Source: Varroa destructor (Eukaryota; Arthropoda; Arachnida; Mesostigmata; Varroidae). Taken from it: a stretch of 64,000 nucleotides of DNA. The notes under the pieces are model-generated. The model saw nothing but the letters and a program-made list of their open reading frames with translations, did not search any database and had not been told where the DNA came from. The stretch is from contig NW_019211454.1 in the NCBI RefSeq assembly GCF_002443255.2, positions 17,203,037 through 17,267,036 of the forward strand, written 5' to 3'. Positions 47,203 through 58,793 of the stretch are shown here, in pieces. The translations under genes and the position numbers were made by a program. How positions within the stretch are numbered: position 1 is the stretch's first letter; every line of letters begins with the position of its first letter.

Positions 47203-47585
47203 TCATTTGACAGAGTAAAAACATACTTGAAAGAAACCTTTTTCTAATACGACTCCAAACATTATACTAACAGCGTCTATTGATTTATCCAGCTTCATAG
47301 TTCCATATTGCACACAAATTATGGGTGTTCCCATTAGCAGCGACAAAGTTTCCGTTACCTTATGGGTGTTGTAGTGCGATATTAATTTGCAAGTTTTGCT
47401 GCCTATTTCTGTGATTTGAAACAAAGGTTTTCAGGAGAAGTACGCTTTGTTTTGCGTCCTGTTGTGCAAAGGCCGGTTCCACTGCCCACATACCCAGCTT
47501 CATGCGTATTCAATCGGTTTATTGTACCTAAAACTATCCCGCTTGTTACTACTATATTACCGTCAGCCGTGAACACCAACTCCAA
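47203..47585 (-). CDS. Two overlapping minus-strand frames, possible pseudogene or exons
   Basis: Two frames overlap by about 20 bases. The upstream one (47585 down to 47403) starts LVFTADGNIVVTSGIVLG and ends SPENLCFKSQK. The downstream one (47424 down to 47203) has ITEIGSKTCKLISHYN and ends KGFFQVCFYSVK. Both have 64-67% purine-first codons. The frame shift between them could be a short intron (an AG at AATCACAG exists, but the intron would be only about 35 bases), a disabling indel, or chance. A 107-codon plus-strand frame lies opposite (47416-47739). Confidence 0.2.
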
Positions 47586-48780
47586 TCACAACCCTGTTCT
47601 ACTCTCTTTTTTGGCCATTACTTTATTCTTTTTAGTGGACAGGAAAGCGTCTTGCGAAGCGCCAAATGTGGCCTCTTTTTCTAGGCTTCATTGCAGCAGC
47701 AGGGGGCTTAGGTTGGCTCTAACATTTATTCTCAGCTAAGGAAACCTACTTAGTGCCAATCCAGACTTATTTCTCGATCGTCCTCTTTCGCGTTCTGCTC
47801 TCTTCAGTCTCTTCCTGTTTCAAGCTGTGTCGTTAGGCCGACGGGCAGAGAGCCAAACTAAACCAAAGCGGCAAGACTTGAATCAGCCTAACTAAACCAA
47901 TATAGCCCAAGAGGGCCCGATCCCAACCCACAGAGTTCATCCGAAATTTTGCTAGTTGGTGTGAAGGTCTTTTTGTTCCATCCTATACCATTCTGTTAGA
48001 TCTCCATAACAGTTCACAGCGCAGCTGCTATGTGCTGTTTGGCCCTTTTGGCCTACCCCTTTTTTTGGCCTCCGAAATATGAGCCAAGCTTCTCTTAGAA
48101 GTAGTTTCCATCCAGCCTGGCGACCCCTGAGCCTTTTGTTGCTGTTCCATCGTTAGTTTACCGCCGGCGCGCTCTATAGCGCTTTTACGCACAATGTTTC
48201 TGTTCGTCCGTTTGCGGTGCCTATGTTCTGCGAATATGCCTTACACCATCAGGCCATGGCAGGCTCTTCGCGCCTGTACACCCAACTAGCAGCGTTGTAA
48301 CGTTCGAAAGAGGCGGACCAGTCTGTAAGGCATCGGCCTGTTCTGGCATATTTAGACGGGTAGAGCGGCTAGGCACTTTCTAGTGTCTTCTTTCCGTGCC
48401 AGTATCCCTCCAGCTCGGTATTAACGGCTGATCGTAACCATCAACATTGCGTGGCTGGTATTTGTGGCCGAATACGACTAATTCTGAATAACTGGCCAAT
48501 ATCTCTCCTTCTTTCTTTGTGTTTTTCATCGTTTTTTTTCGTTCTGTTTCGGTGTGAGCGGCTTCGTTCGCTTATGCTGCTAGTTTTCTCTGTGTTTGTC
48601 AACATGACGCTACAACTTTTAAACAAGTGAAGGTCCGTGTGCCGCTACTATTGTCTCACCATTCGGTCTCTTGTTCGCTCGTTCGACGATTTATCCCTCG
48701 CAAGGGATAGCAGTCATCTGTCTCCTCTCGCGCGTTACCCAGTTCAGCCTAGTCCGTCCGACTATCCAACGGTCTCTAGC
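47586..48780. other. No supported gene
   Basis: Mixed composition. The plus frame 47416-47739 intrudes at the left edge, and nothing else stands out. Confidence 0.45.
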
Positions 48781-49600
48781 CTAGGTACTATAGAATGCCT
48801 TAGCTTTTCTCTCTCCCTTTTTCGCCTCCAGCGCCCCCACCGCGTTACTTTTGTCTTCGTCTTTTTTCTTTTCCTACCACGAACCATCGCGCGAGTTTAG
48901 CTACCCAGGTTGCGAGCGAGTAAACCAACGCCCGTGTCTCTTCTACTACTACTACAGAGACTGCTATGACGAGTATCGCTGCAGCGTTACTTGCTATTCT
49001 GGTATTGGTGATGCAGCACCCTCTGTAGCCTGGGTCCTTTACACATGCCTGTGTCTTCTCTCAGCGGTGGCTCATCGTGATCTCTCTCTCTCTCTCTCTC
49101 TTATTTCTTTGTCTCTTTCTTCATTTTTTTCTCGTCTGTTCGTTGTGTGTTGTTGGCATACCCGACCAGTTGTTGCAGGTCCACCACTCTGTGACTTCGT
49201 TCCTTTTCATCGCTCGCCTTGCCATGCTTCGCTCTGCTGACCTGGCCGCAACCAGCCAATCTTGCTGCCGATCTGTCGGTCCATCTGCCATGGCGTCCTT
49301 TCCGTGAAGAGTCACTACTTTCTGCGAGACTATCCATTCGTTCGTTCGTCGCAAGCATTTCCTCCTGAAGCGTCCCCGACTGAAGCTTGCGGGCTTGGTT
49401 GCTGTGCTGCTATGAGCCACGGGAGAAAGCTTCCTTTTCTTTCTCCCTCGTTCTCTTTTTCATTTATGCCTTTCTTCTTATTCTTTGTTCATTCGCTGGC
49501 TAGGCTGGTTGGCGTTTATTCCTTCCCGGGCCGCTCTCTTTTGTCTGTATTCATTCATCGGTTCGAACTTCGAGGCCGGAAGACAGGCAAGCATCTGGCC
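48781..49600. other. Pyrimidine-rich tract
   Basis: Mostly C and T on the plus strand with a (TC)n run at 49.08 kb. The open frames here (76-129 codons) are explained by base bias. Confidence 0.6.
49081..49101. repeat. (TC)10 microsatellite
   Basis: Uninterrupted TC run. Confidence 0.94.
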
Positions 49601-52600
49601 GGCTGGCTGTCCGGCTAGCATCGAGTGACTGAGTGAGCGACCAGGCAGGGTCGGTTGACGGGCGATCTTGGTCATCGTCGTCGTCGTGGTGATGCTGATA
49701 TCGGTGCAGTTGTAGCGTCGTCAATGGCCCCAGGCAGTAGTGGTCCTCGAAGCCTCGTCGCTGCTCTTCGCCTGCGCATCCCTTTGATTGCTGTCCACTG
49801 AGTTGTTCTTCGCTGTGCTGTGCTGAGTCGCGATGTGCTAGCAGCAGCAGCATTATAACACACCGTAGCAGCAGTGGTAGCGGCAGGGCCAACAGCAACA
49901 AGAGGAACTGCAGGGGCACAGTGAAGCTCGGGGACAAAAGCGTCCGTCACTCCGGTGTTTCGAGAGTTGCTCCGGCAGGCAGCGAGAGCGCTAGCAAGCC
50001 AGCCAGATAGCGAAATATAGTCGAACAGAGGAGCGCCCTGTTCTCCTCAAGAAGAACGTTTTTCTCTTCTCGTCTACCCAGAGCAGTCCCCAATGGCGGA
50101 GTTCCCGTTGTCGCTGCTGCTACTTTTGCTCCTGCTTGTGCTTGGGTGCTGCTGCTGCTGCTGCTGCTGCCGTCGTCGTCGTCGTCGTCAGCACGACGCT
50201 TCCTCTCTTCTGTCCTTCGGTCTCCCTTCATAACTATGGAGGCTGCTGCTTTCTTGCCTGCCTGAGTCGCTGGCTTGGTGCTTCCCAACCAACATCTCCG
50301 CTGCCGTGGCCGTCGCTACAGTCGCTACTGCCATCCTGTCCTCAATGGGGATCCCTTCTTCTTCCTGCGCACAGCGGCGGAGGCGGCGGCTGCGAGGCTG
50401 CACCCTCACAAACACTCAGACAAACCGACACATACAGACGTAGCGAGACAGACTCGCGCACGGCCAGCCACGGCAGGGCAGGGTAGGGCTGGCCACATAC
50501 ATTCGTATAGAGAAACGGCTCCGGCGCTGACGGGCGATGGGCGACTGGCGTTCCTTTCGCGCACACATCCAGAGCTAGGCACAGCCAAGCTGGTAGGGAC
50601 AAACAGGCATGTAAGGAAACAGGCATGCAGCCAGCAGGCGGCTGACAGAGCTCACACGGACAGACTTACACAGGCAGCAGTGGACGGAGTGCTTGCCACC
50701 GACCCCCGATTTGTGCGGGTGGCTGGACTGGCGCTGCGCCGCGATCATCGTGCTTCTGTGTATGCGCGCTCTGCCGGCCTCGTCGTGCGTCGGCATCGTC
50801 CCTTGCTACTGCTGCTGCTGCCCGCTACCGCTCGATTCACTACTGTCTCTCTCGAATATAACTCGCCTCGCCCCGATTCTCCCCGGGGCATAGCAGACCT
50901 GTAAACCAACAAGCAAGACGTACAGCTCTGTAGCGGCAGTATCAGGCTCAGCAAGCGAGTCTTTTCCTCTTTGTCGCCGTTGGCGTCGCCTGGCGTTTGG
51001 CAAGCGCGCGCGAAAGCGACTGAGCGCGCTAACCCCGCGTCCCCTGGTGTCTCTCCATTACATCCTGCTCCAGCTAGCTAGTGGCAGTAGTGCTGGCGCT
51101 GGTTCCCAGACAAGGCAGTCAGCCAGGCTGCAGCAGAAGCAGCCGCAGAATGCTAGAGCAAAGCGAAACGAGTCGAGGCCGTGCCAAAGCAGCGCCCCTA
51201 AGCACCCCGCCATCTAGCCAGCTAGCCCCCTGTAGCAGGCGCGCAAAGTCGCGCGCTGCAGAGAAGCAACCAACGAACAGCCAGCCAGCCAACCCATGGA
51301 TGAACCACCCCTAGCATCCGCCTGCTCTCGCTGCCAAACCCAACTACGAGTTGGGTCCGTGTTCTTTCTATAACCCTGGGTTGATTCGCCCCAATTACCC
51401 CAGAAGTTCGTCCTTTTGGTGTAGGGTTGGATAGGGCGAGGAGGCAGCAGCAGTAGCACGAGGAGCAGGCCCTTTTCGATCTGGCAGCCTCCAGGGGCAG
51501 CGAGTATAGCACGGGTCTAGGAGTACGAAGGGGCTTAAGGGAAATCGGAGGGATCGTAGCCGCTCGGGAAGGTGGGAATTTTCCCTCCGCCCCGTCTGCC
51601 GCGCCCCTTCTTGTCGCAGAAGCAAGGAGGGCGGGTAAGCGAGGAGGCGCCGGGCGGGGCTGGGGAAAACTTCTCGTTACAAGGAGAGCTCCAACTGAGC
51701 TCGAATGCCAGCAGCAGTGAACAGGGGACGGGGATATAGGGTCTTGTCGGTCTTCCCTTTACCCCCGTTACCCCTGTGCGCGTTCCTTTTTCCCCCACTT
51801 AGACAGTACCCCTCCCGACTATCCTCCCGCGAGCCACCACTGCTATTGCCACTACCGAAGTCCTCCTCAGAGAGTCCGGGAGGGGAGGAGAAATAGGGCT
51901 GATGTTGTTGGTGGAAGCCGGCAAGGAGGGCGCTAGACCAGGAGCAGCAAGGCGAAGCAGCGGAAAAGCAGGAGGGGCGCTGCGAGAGCAGAATGGGGTA
52001 GAAGAGCCCTTCTCTCTTTCTCTCTGTAGTTCGGGTTGGTGTCGAGAGATACCGAGAGGGATGTCGAAAGGCCGCTGTTGGTGCTGCTCTGCGGGGAGAG
52101 TGGGGGATGTGTTTCGGGGGCGCAAGGGACTCTGTGCTGGGGTGGGGTACGGTTGGGTAAAGTGAGACAGGGCGGGGCGGGCTGAACGGCGGATGAGATG
52201 GGATGGAAGCAGAACCCCACAAGCGACGGGGGACTCTGCCGCTCCTTTTCGCGAAGCGCGGCGCGCAATGAGAGTGGGCGTTCGGTGGGGGAAGGCTGAG
52301 CTAGGCTGAGGGGCGAACGGCTGGTTGGGCCAAAGCTGGGGAAGCCGAACAGGGGGCAGGGGTAACTCCAGGGCATGGCATGGCAAGGCAGCCTCGGCAA
52401 AGAGTCGACGGGCAAAGTGGGACATGAGGGGTTCTGCAGGAAGACACACTCTTCGGCTGCGGCGGGTCGGCCAGCAGGCAGCAGCAGGCTGAAGCAGCCT
52501 AAAGCATGCTGAGGTTGGCTGAGGCAGCAGGCGGCCTCGAGAACGAAGGCTGGCGTGGCTCCCTTGGTCCGTCCCGTCGGTGAGCTCCCTCCTCTCCCTT

Positions 52601-53257
52601 CCCCACCACCTACTACTACCGCCACTACCACCACCGCCACCCCCTCTTCATCGCTGGCTCACAGGCAGCACAAGTCTGCTGCCAGCCCGAACACCCGCCG
52701 CCTGGCCCAGAGCTGTGGAGGCAGCAGCAGCACCACACAGCAGGCCCGACCAACCAAGCAATCGGCCGACTCACAGACAGACAGGCCGAACGACCGACAG
52801 CAAGCACCGAACGAGGAGCCAAGTGAAGAGAGACTCTGCCACTGAGCAGCAGCCTTACACAGGACAGAACAGGCCGCAGGCAGACAGCAGGCCGCGAGAG
52901 CCAGCGAGCCGGCTCACATATACAAGTCGTCCTCGTCCACTAGTTGGCAGAACGACTGGCTTTGGATAGGCACGACGGACCCCCAACGACGACTATCCTT
53001 ACAGTCAAACGTTGGACAGCCCTAAAAAAAACGTAGAACTGACCAACAGAGAGAGGTCGACAGAACCAGTGAGAGCGACGAAAGGAATGGGCAGTTCAGA
53101 CAATGTTGGGTTGTGTACTCTGCCTCCGGATCATCGCAGGCACAAGAGGCATAGTGAGTGAGAAGCGCAAGTCACTGGAACTGTTCGTAGGGGAAGCGAC
53201 GAAGCCGGAGCCGTGCTATAGTGTTGGATTAGCTATACCTGCGAAGGAAACAGGCCA
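49601..53257. other. GC-rich, CpG-bearing block; possible promoter or 5' exon region
   Basis: This is the most GC-rich stretch of the window, with many CG dinucleotides and GGCAG/CCAGC words. Overlapping frames of up to 235 codons occur on the minus strand (51.8-52.6 kb) but are Pro, Leu and Ser rich and overlap other equally long frames. A GGCATA|GTGAGTG donor near 53.15 kb might end a plus-strand 5' exon. No gene is called. Confidence 0.5.
50148..50189. repeat. (GCT)n(CGT)n compound tract
   Basis: GCT units running directly into CGT units, 42 bases in total. Confidence 0.93.
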
Positions 53258-53564
53258 GTGAGTTCAGTAGCTGTTCGTGTTTTCACTGTTGAACTATCCT
53301 ACAATATCTTCCAAAGATCTCGTTCATTCAAGCCTTTTTCCGAGGTATGCGACAGCGAGCTGGACTATCTTTGTGTCTGTGCGGGTGACCTGTCGGCTAA
53401 GTATCCGTGTCTCGACTATCTGTGTGTGCATCTGATGTGGAGTTCGTTATTGGATAGACTTGGAAGCGACGGAATCGTTTCAAAAGCAGCTTTTCCAGAC
53501 CAGTTTGAACGTCGGATCTCGCTATTCTGTGTTTATGCCTGTTGGTCCTTGCAGTACATTTCAG
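53258..53564 (+). CDS. Candidate exon, unknown protein
   Basis: A plus-strand frame of 125 codons (to 53635) in a non-repetitive region. A CATTTCAG|GTAATA donor would end the exon at 53564 with one base left over. The peptide is globular in look: VELSYNIFQRSRSFKPF, then CDSELDYLCVCAGDLS, and DRLGSDGIVSKAAFPDQFER. There is no ATG start; the left edge may be an AG in AGTGAGTTCAG near 53265. An internal CCGAG|GTATGC is an alternative donor. Its exit phase fits one of the open phases of the exon at 55451. Confidence 0.3.
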
Positions 53565-54268
53565 GTAATAATGCTACGAGCAGCAAATCCGTTTCGTTCT
53601 GGCGTGGCCTGTTCGTCTGTCGGTGTGTGAACTAACGCAAAGCTGCTATAAAAAAAACTGACACTTTCTCTCTAAGAACGCGTAACAGGAACCTCCCACA
53701 GCCATTGACAGATTATACTGATGGAACTACGAAATATCTGAGCAATATAACTATTTTTTCGCTTACTATATGTATTTCGCGCCAAAAACATTCATTACGG
53801 AGGCGGGAATAGTTCTACTGTCATTGAGCAACGCGTCTGTGCGCTCAAAGGTTTCAAGTTGCCCACTCGTGCCGTGCGAACCCTACGTGGGGCAGCTGAT
53901 GTAGCTGTTTCAGCTATGCATATCCGTGATTTTGTAATTGTGCCACTCTCCAGAACAGAAATCACGCTGAGAATAACACAACTCAGCTATAATAGCTGCT
54001 ATTACTTTCGATGAGTCAATACTGGGTCACTGCTATAGCCGGCCGCGTGATACAATTACGTGAAGTAAACGAGTAAGCGGAAAAGAGATTGAGTGTGAAC
54101 GCGGATACATTGTAAATAAATTAGACGGATTAATAATCAGCTCATCGTGTGGTATTACTAGTATGAGTATTACGCTAAACTATCAATACCAAGGCCGCAA
54201 CAACAGCATTATGTCGAAGAGTTGCTTGCCAAAGGAGTCGTACGGCTTTGTTTGTCTCGTTCTTACAG
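53565..54268. other. AT-rich stretch, intron-like
   Basis: No supported gene; it would be intron in either plus-strand model. Confidence 0.45.
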
Positions 54269-54292
54269 AATGATTAGCGCCCTTCAATTCTC
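54269..54292 (+). CDS. Possible 24-base microexon
   Basis: The acceptor TTTGTTTGTCTCGTTCTTACAG and donor TTCTC|GTAAGTTT enclose 24 bases, a multiple of three. Only one phase is open (MISALQF plus two bases). It fits the exit phase of the exon at 46604 and the entry of one open phase of the exon at 55451. A segment this short is open by chance quite often, so the evidence is the splice sites and the phase. Confidence 0.22.
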
Positions 54293-54493
54293 GTAAGTTT
54301 CTCACCTCAATTTTCCACTACGTTCGTCCGCATAGATAGTAGCACAAATTACGTCATCGTAATGGCTGAATTAAAAAGGGCGAAATAACTTCATTAGTGT
54401 ATCAGCTTCCTAACAAATAGGTATTTCTGCTAGGTCTGAAATCCGGTCTTAATCTATATTTAAATTGCCCCATATAGATCGAAGTGTTTATTT

Positions 54494-54543
<50 letters not shown>

Positions 54544-55450
54544 ATAATACTCTTCTGTGCATTTCTACTGCTGGAAATGCAGTATTTGGCTAGCTTGCTC
54601 GTGAACTCCACCCTCAACACTGGGCATTTTCTAATATAATATCACTCACTCAGAAGCCCCTCTCTTTTATCTATCCGTACATGCTTGTAATAAATAACAT
54701 TTAACACGGGCTTTGTAAGATTTAAGTGTATTTCCTTGAGTTGGATAAAGGCTATCGATATCATTTGAATCCATAAGGCTTAAAATTTTAGCCATACCCA
54801 CAAATAAAAACATCAGGTAACAGTGTACGAATCATCGGCTCTACTTGATTTGAGACTTGTTTGTGTATGTACGCTGTTCCTGTAAATTGAACCTATGCTT
54901 GATAAAAATATGCTAAAAAGGTGCTGAGATAAGCGGGCCGCTGTCACGTTTCAGGCTGTTATATCCCAGTACTGATTGCCCTTGCTTGCGCTAGTTTTTT
55001 ACTCACATCACTTAAATATGCAACCGTTATACTTCACAAGCTTCGAATTATTAACAGTTAGATCGGTTTCCAACCATCTGATATTTCTCGAAATGAGCAG
55101 GGGTTTGTGTGCTCGAAAAACTAAAATTCAACACCTGGTGTAGCACTAAGTGCTTATTGCTTTCTTGATTGTATCTGCTAGGCCCAGATGTTCACGGCAC
55201 GATAATTAAAGTACATAATCCGGTGCTGGACAATGGCCTACCATGCTAAGTCCCTGTTCCCTAAGTCTTAGTTGTTAGTTGCTTTATGTTTAACGATTAC
55301 GTCTGCCAAACGAATAGGGTAACTCTTCTACCTAAATTGGTACAAGATGTGGCACAACCTGTTGGTCGCAAAGCATTTATTGTATCGTGTCGGGTCTGTA
55401 TGTCTCTTTGTTTGCTTTTCTCGATATTTGATTGTTTTACTGCCATTTAG
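54293..55450. other. AT-rich, intron-like, with microsatellite
   Basis: No supported gene. Contains the 40-base AT run. Confidence 0.45.
54496..54535. repeat. (AT)20 microsatellite, 40 bp
   Basis: Uninterrupted AT run, self-complementary. Confidence 0.95.
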
Positions 55451-55570
55451 CACGAGGCTGGCCGGATCAAATCTGTTCGGGATCCGAGGAGTCCAGAAGC
55501 GTTTCGGTATTACTTGCTTCAACATCCGCTGGCGAGGGAAGCAACCTTCAGTGCTCCAGCTGGTCGATCC
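55451..55570 (+). CDS. Candidate internal exon, 120 bases, frame unresolved
   Basis: A GC-rich island between a strong acceptor (TGTTTTACTGCCATTTAG) and a GATCC|GTGAGT donor. All three frames are open across it, so splicing signals rather than frame support it. With one leading base the peptide is TRLAGSNLFGIRGVQKRFG and so on. With none it starts HEAGRIKSVRDPRSPEAF and reads on past the donor to a TGA at about 55.64 kb. With two it contains SGSEESRSVSVLLASTSAG. The first fits the microexon at 54269; the last fits the exon ending at 53564. Confidence 0.35.
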
Positions 55571-55621
55571 GTGAGTGATACCTTCATTCATAATTTCAGT
55601 TCAACCCCCACTAACGCACAG

Positions 55622-55763
55622 ATGTGGATGGTTTGACGATGCACCGATTCTTACGGGCCCTCAGTCTGTTCAAATACCCACAGTATCATCACAGTGTCAT
55701 CGATACGTGTATTATTTGAACATCAAATGGGTAATATATCTACGCATGTTGTTTTCAACTTGA
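55622..55763 (+). CDS. Candidate terminal exon of a plus-strand gene
   Basis: The acceptor CCCCCACTAACGCACAG gives a 51-base intron after 55570, near the lower limit known for arthropod introns. One phase (one leading base) runs 46 codons to TGA at 55761-55763 (CGWFDDAPILTGPQSVQIPT at the start). The other (two leading bases) runs 31 codons to TGA at 55717-55719 (VDGLTMHRFLRALSLFKYPQ at the start). Both continue frames open in the 55451 exon. An AATAAA follows 55 bases after the longer version. Confidence 0.3.
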
Positions 55764-55817
55764 TAGATAAGTCAAACTTCAAGATATATCAGTGGTGTTT
55801 ATGGATTCTATTAGAAT

Positions 55818-55823
55818 AATAAA
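55818..55823 (+). terminator. Possible poly(A) signal AATAAA
   Basis: AATAAA 55 bases downstream of the longer stop of the candidate terminal exon at 55622. Confidence 0.35.
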
Positions 55824-57363
55824 ACGACCTGTTAGTGTCGAACGGTCAGTATTATAGGAGAACGGCTGACTGTAGTAAGGCTGAATTAACATGATTGAGG
55901 TATACATAATTACTACTTGTTATGATTAGTAGTAGCTAAGTTCCGAAAGAACGAAGAAGCAACTCATGAGTCGTCCGTGGTAATATACTGTTAGGGCTAT
56001 GTTAATCTCATTAGTCTAGTTTGCCTGCGAGGTAAGAACACGGTCACCTATTCCGGAACAGATCGGTGATTGTTACTATAAAATTTCGGATTTTTAAAAT
56101 ATCTCCCACCTCACATTTTAAGAGATATATCCCTCAGGTCACGAACGCAATATTTTTCCCTCAAAGAAATTAACCAAACTTTTCCCTAAATTTGACCACC
56201 GGTTTATTACTTTATCTCTGTAGTATTTTTATGGCTGGAGGTCAGTGGACGATAACACTCGATTAGTCTATCTTCGCCGTGTTCTCAGCGTGGAATCGTT
56301 CATCGCGTATCGATTCCATGCATTACTCGTCGCACTGAGGATCCACACGACACGCAAAAAAAAATACACCCAGAAACATCCATTTTGTCAAACGAGACGT
56401 GTGTTTCTGTGCGCTGTGGCCAGCTTAGAGCTTACGATTGCTACGGCACTGTATCTTTGAACGATTACGTGACTGACCGTTACTAAAACTAAAAATACAT
56501 CTAGTTTGTTTAAAGGCTTTTTCATGTATCCTTGATCGCCAACCTACTGCCACTGAACGGCTCTACCTTAGCGCGATCGCCTTGCGACAAGCTTAGTCTA
56601 GCTACTTTATTATGGCAAACAACTGGCACGCGTACAGACAAAACACACTCATGCTATGTGTGCCCTTCGATCAACGGACATACACAGGGTCATTGTTCAT
56701 CGAGCAGATTCAAGTCGTGTTATATATGGCTCGCAGAAGTTGCTACAAGTTAAAATACTATTAGATTTCATGCTGTTTCCCTTGACACCCTGTCCAAACA
56801 TTTTTTGGCCGAATTTTTCAACGTATCAGTTCAATCGCGTCATACTATGCACTCACGTGTGTGGAATTGTAACTAATCATTGCCTGCCACAACAGACCAA
56901 GGGCTCAAACTTTCGAATGCAGTCGCTGTCCAACGAGGTTGTCCAGCGTAGAGGCTATTCTCGACAATGAAGTCGATGACGACAATAACAAAGCTGCTTT
57001 CTCTCAAGGTGATAGGCTTACTCGTTCGACTCACCAAACGATTGCCACCAGTCCGCTGGTTTGTTAACGACCACTGACTACTACAGCAAGGCGAAGGAAA
57101 TCGTCGAGATGTGGGACTTAACGGGCAAGGGGTCCGCTTGATCGTCCTGGCCCGCTTCGTCCTCTTGCGTGTTGGTCTCGTCAATATTTTCCTCCGTCAG
57201 TCGCTGTCACTACCTTTTCTTTGCATTCCTTTTCTTATACAATAGTCGGCTTTTGCTGTGGCATTGAGTTCGCTGGAACAGGCAGCAGTGTCCAGCGGTT
57301 TCTTCAGCGTTCGGCATCGTCAGATTCGTAGTGTTTTGTTCTGCTTTTGGCGTTTCGTTCGTA

Positions 57364-57382
57364 CTGCTGCTGCTGCTGCTGC
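57364..57382. repeat. (CTG)6 tract
   Basis: Six CTG units plus C. Confidence 0.92.
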
Positions 57383-58361
57383 CATTGCCGCTGGTACACC
57401 GCAGTCCTCGTGCGTTCATTATTACTGCCGCTATCTTTTTTCCCTTTCTCGGTTCTTGCTGCTCGCCGACAAACGCAACGCGATGCCTCTGTTAGTTATC
57501 GCGTTGACTGGGTGTAGTTGTTGTTTAGGTGTGTGTCTGAGTGCCTGTATGGCTGCGTGAACGCGTTTGCTGCGAGTGATTCTATCACACGATTGCTTGG
57601 CGTGGCTCGATGTCGCTTGCAAACGGGCAGATATAAAAACAGACGACCAGCCGGCTTCAACATGCTATTATTACAACAGCTGCCAGAGAAGGCAGAGGAC
57701 AACGACAGCAGCGAAACACGAGGGCACCGTCCACACGAAGGCGCGCGAGCGGATGGCCAAGGCGAAGAAAACGCTAGAGCGTTAAAGGTAAAGATGGAGA
57801 ATAGGCAGAGATTGTCACGAAGGGCAATATGAAGGGGGCAAGTGGCCGGGAGACGACGGACCGAAAATCTCCGATGCGATGACAGCAGTAAGAGCAATAA
57901 AGGTAGATAGGATGAGTTAAATTGAGGCCGCTATTGCTATACCACCAAACACTTTTACTACAAACAATGGTTAGGGTGTTGTTCGAGGGAGAGAGTTCGC
58001 GCAAGACCCAAGCGTATCTTAGATAATAGTAGGAAACCAAGGGGTCGGGCTACGCCCTGTGGCGACCGCCAGATCGTTTATGATAAATTAAATAAAATTA
58101 TTCAGCTATCGATTCCCAGTCATACAGAAGAAGTACCTGTTTTTTTCAGCCAGTTAATATGTCACCTACTTATCGGCACCCGGTTCGATTCCTGGCCGTA
58201 ATAATCTATTCTACAAACTATTACTAGGATTATTACTGCCAGTAGTACGTCCGTGACTCGTATCTATACACGCGCTGTCGCTAAATTCCGACGAGCTGTG
58301 GCCTGTGGCCTCTATGTTGTATAAACAGGTTCAAAATAAAGATATGTAAAAAGAAGAAAAT

Positions 58362-58793
58362 TTAAATACATGGGTGTTGTAACGAAAAACACAATATCGA
58401 GTAGTCTATGAGTGGATATACCAACGGTCTGCTGGTACTCTGGTAAAAACTCCGTCGGAACTTCTGTGGCCGACTGGGTTTAATCAACATTACAAAACCG
58501 AGAAGAACGTCAAGGTGAACTGAAAGTACGGGGATGAATATGGTCAAACCAGAAAAAGATGAAGTAGTAAGCCTGCCCAAGGCGAAACCGTAGGAGCACC
58601 GTAACAGAAAGTTAGGGACGAACATGACGATAATTAAGGAGTTTGCTATCATCGCACTTGGCATCGGCGTCGTCTTCAACGCTACCGAAACTGAAGTGAC
58701 GCTGAAGACATTTGCGAGTCTTTCCTCACCACTCTCTTTATCGATATCCGCAGCGCTTAAAATGACGTCGTCTTGCGAACCACTGAGTGGACA
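58362..58793 (-). CDS. Candidate exon with hydrophobic segments, unknown protein
   Basis: On the minus strand an AG (TTGGCTCTGGTAG) opens a frame of 143 codons to TAA. The first part is strongly coding-like (DDVILSAADIDKESGEERLA), with 77% purine-first codons over 48 codons. It continues to two or three hydrophobic stretches that could be membrane helices (MIANSLIIVMFVPNFLL; FSGLTIFIPVLSV; VLLGFVMLI) and a basic segment (KPSRPQKFRRSF). A CCGTTG|GTATAT donor would end the exon near 58.43 kb. A second AG (CCACTCAG) nine bases on is an alternative start. The family is not recognised; a membrane protein is inferred only from hydrophobicity. Confidence 0.33.
   Translation of the reverse strand, partial: CPLSGSQDDVILSAADIDKESGEERLANVFSVTSVSVALKTTPMPSAMIANSLIIVMFVPNFLLRCSYGFALGRLTTSSFSGLTIFIPVLSVHLDVLLGFVMLIKPSRPQKFRRSFYQSTSRPLVYPLIDYSILCFSLQHPCI

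Larger units (their letters stand above)
55764..58361. other. AT-rich to mixed, no supported gene
   Basis: Several 60-130-codon frames at 56.2-57.9 kb overlap on both strands. A tRNA-like B box (GGTTCGATTCC) at 58.18 kb has no matching A box or acceptor stem. Confidence 0.45.

Noticed and set aside
51799..52640. 216- and 235-codon minus-strand frames in GC-rich DNA
   Set aside because: They overlap each other in different phases, are Pro/Leu/Ser rich, and no splice sites or motifs distinguish one from the other.
58160..58200. tRNA-like B box (GGTTCGATTCC)
   Set aside because: One mismatch in the T stem, no A box at the right distance and no complementary acceptor stem upstream.
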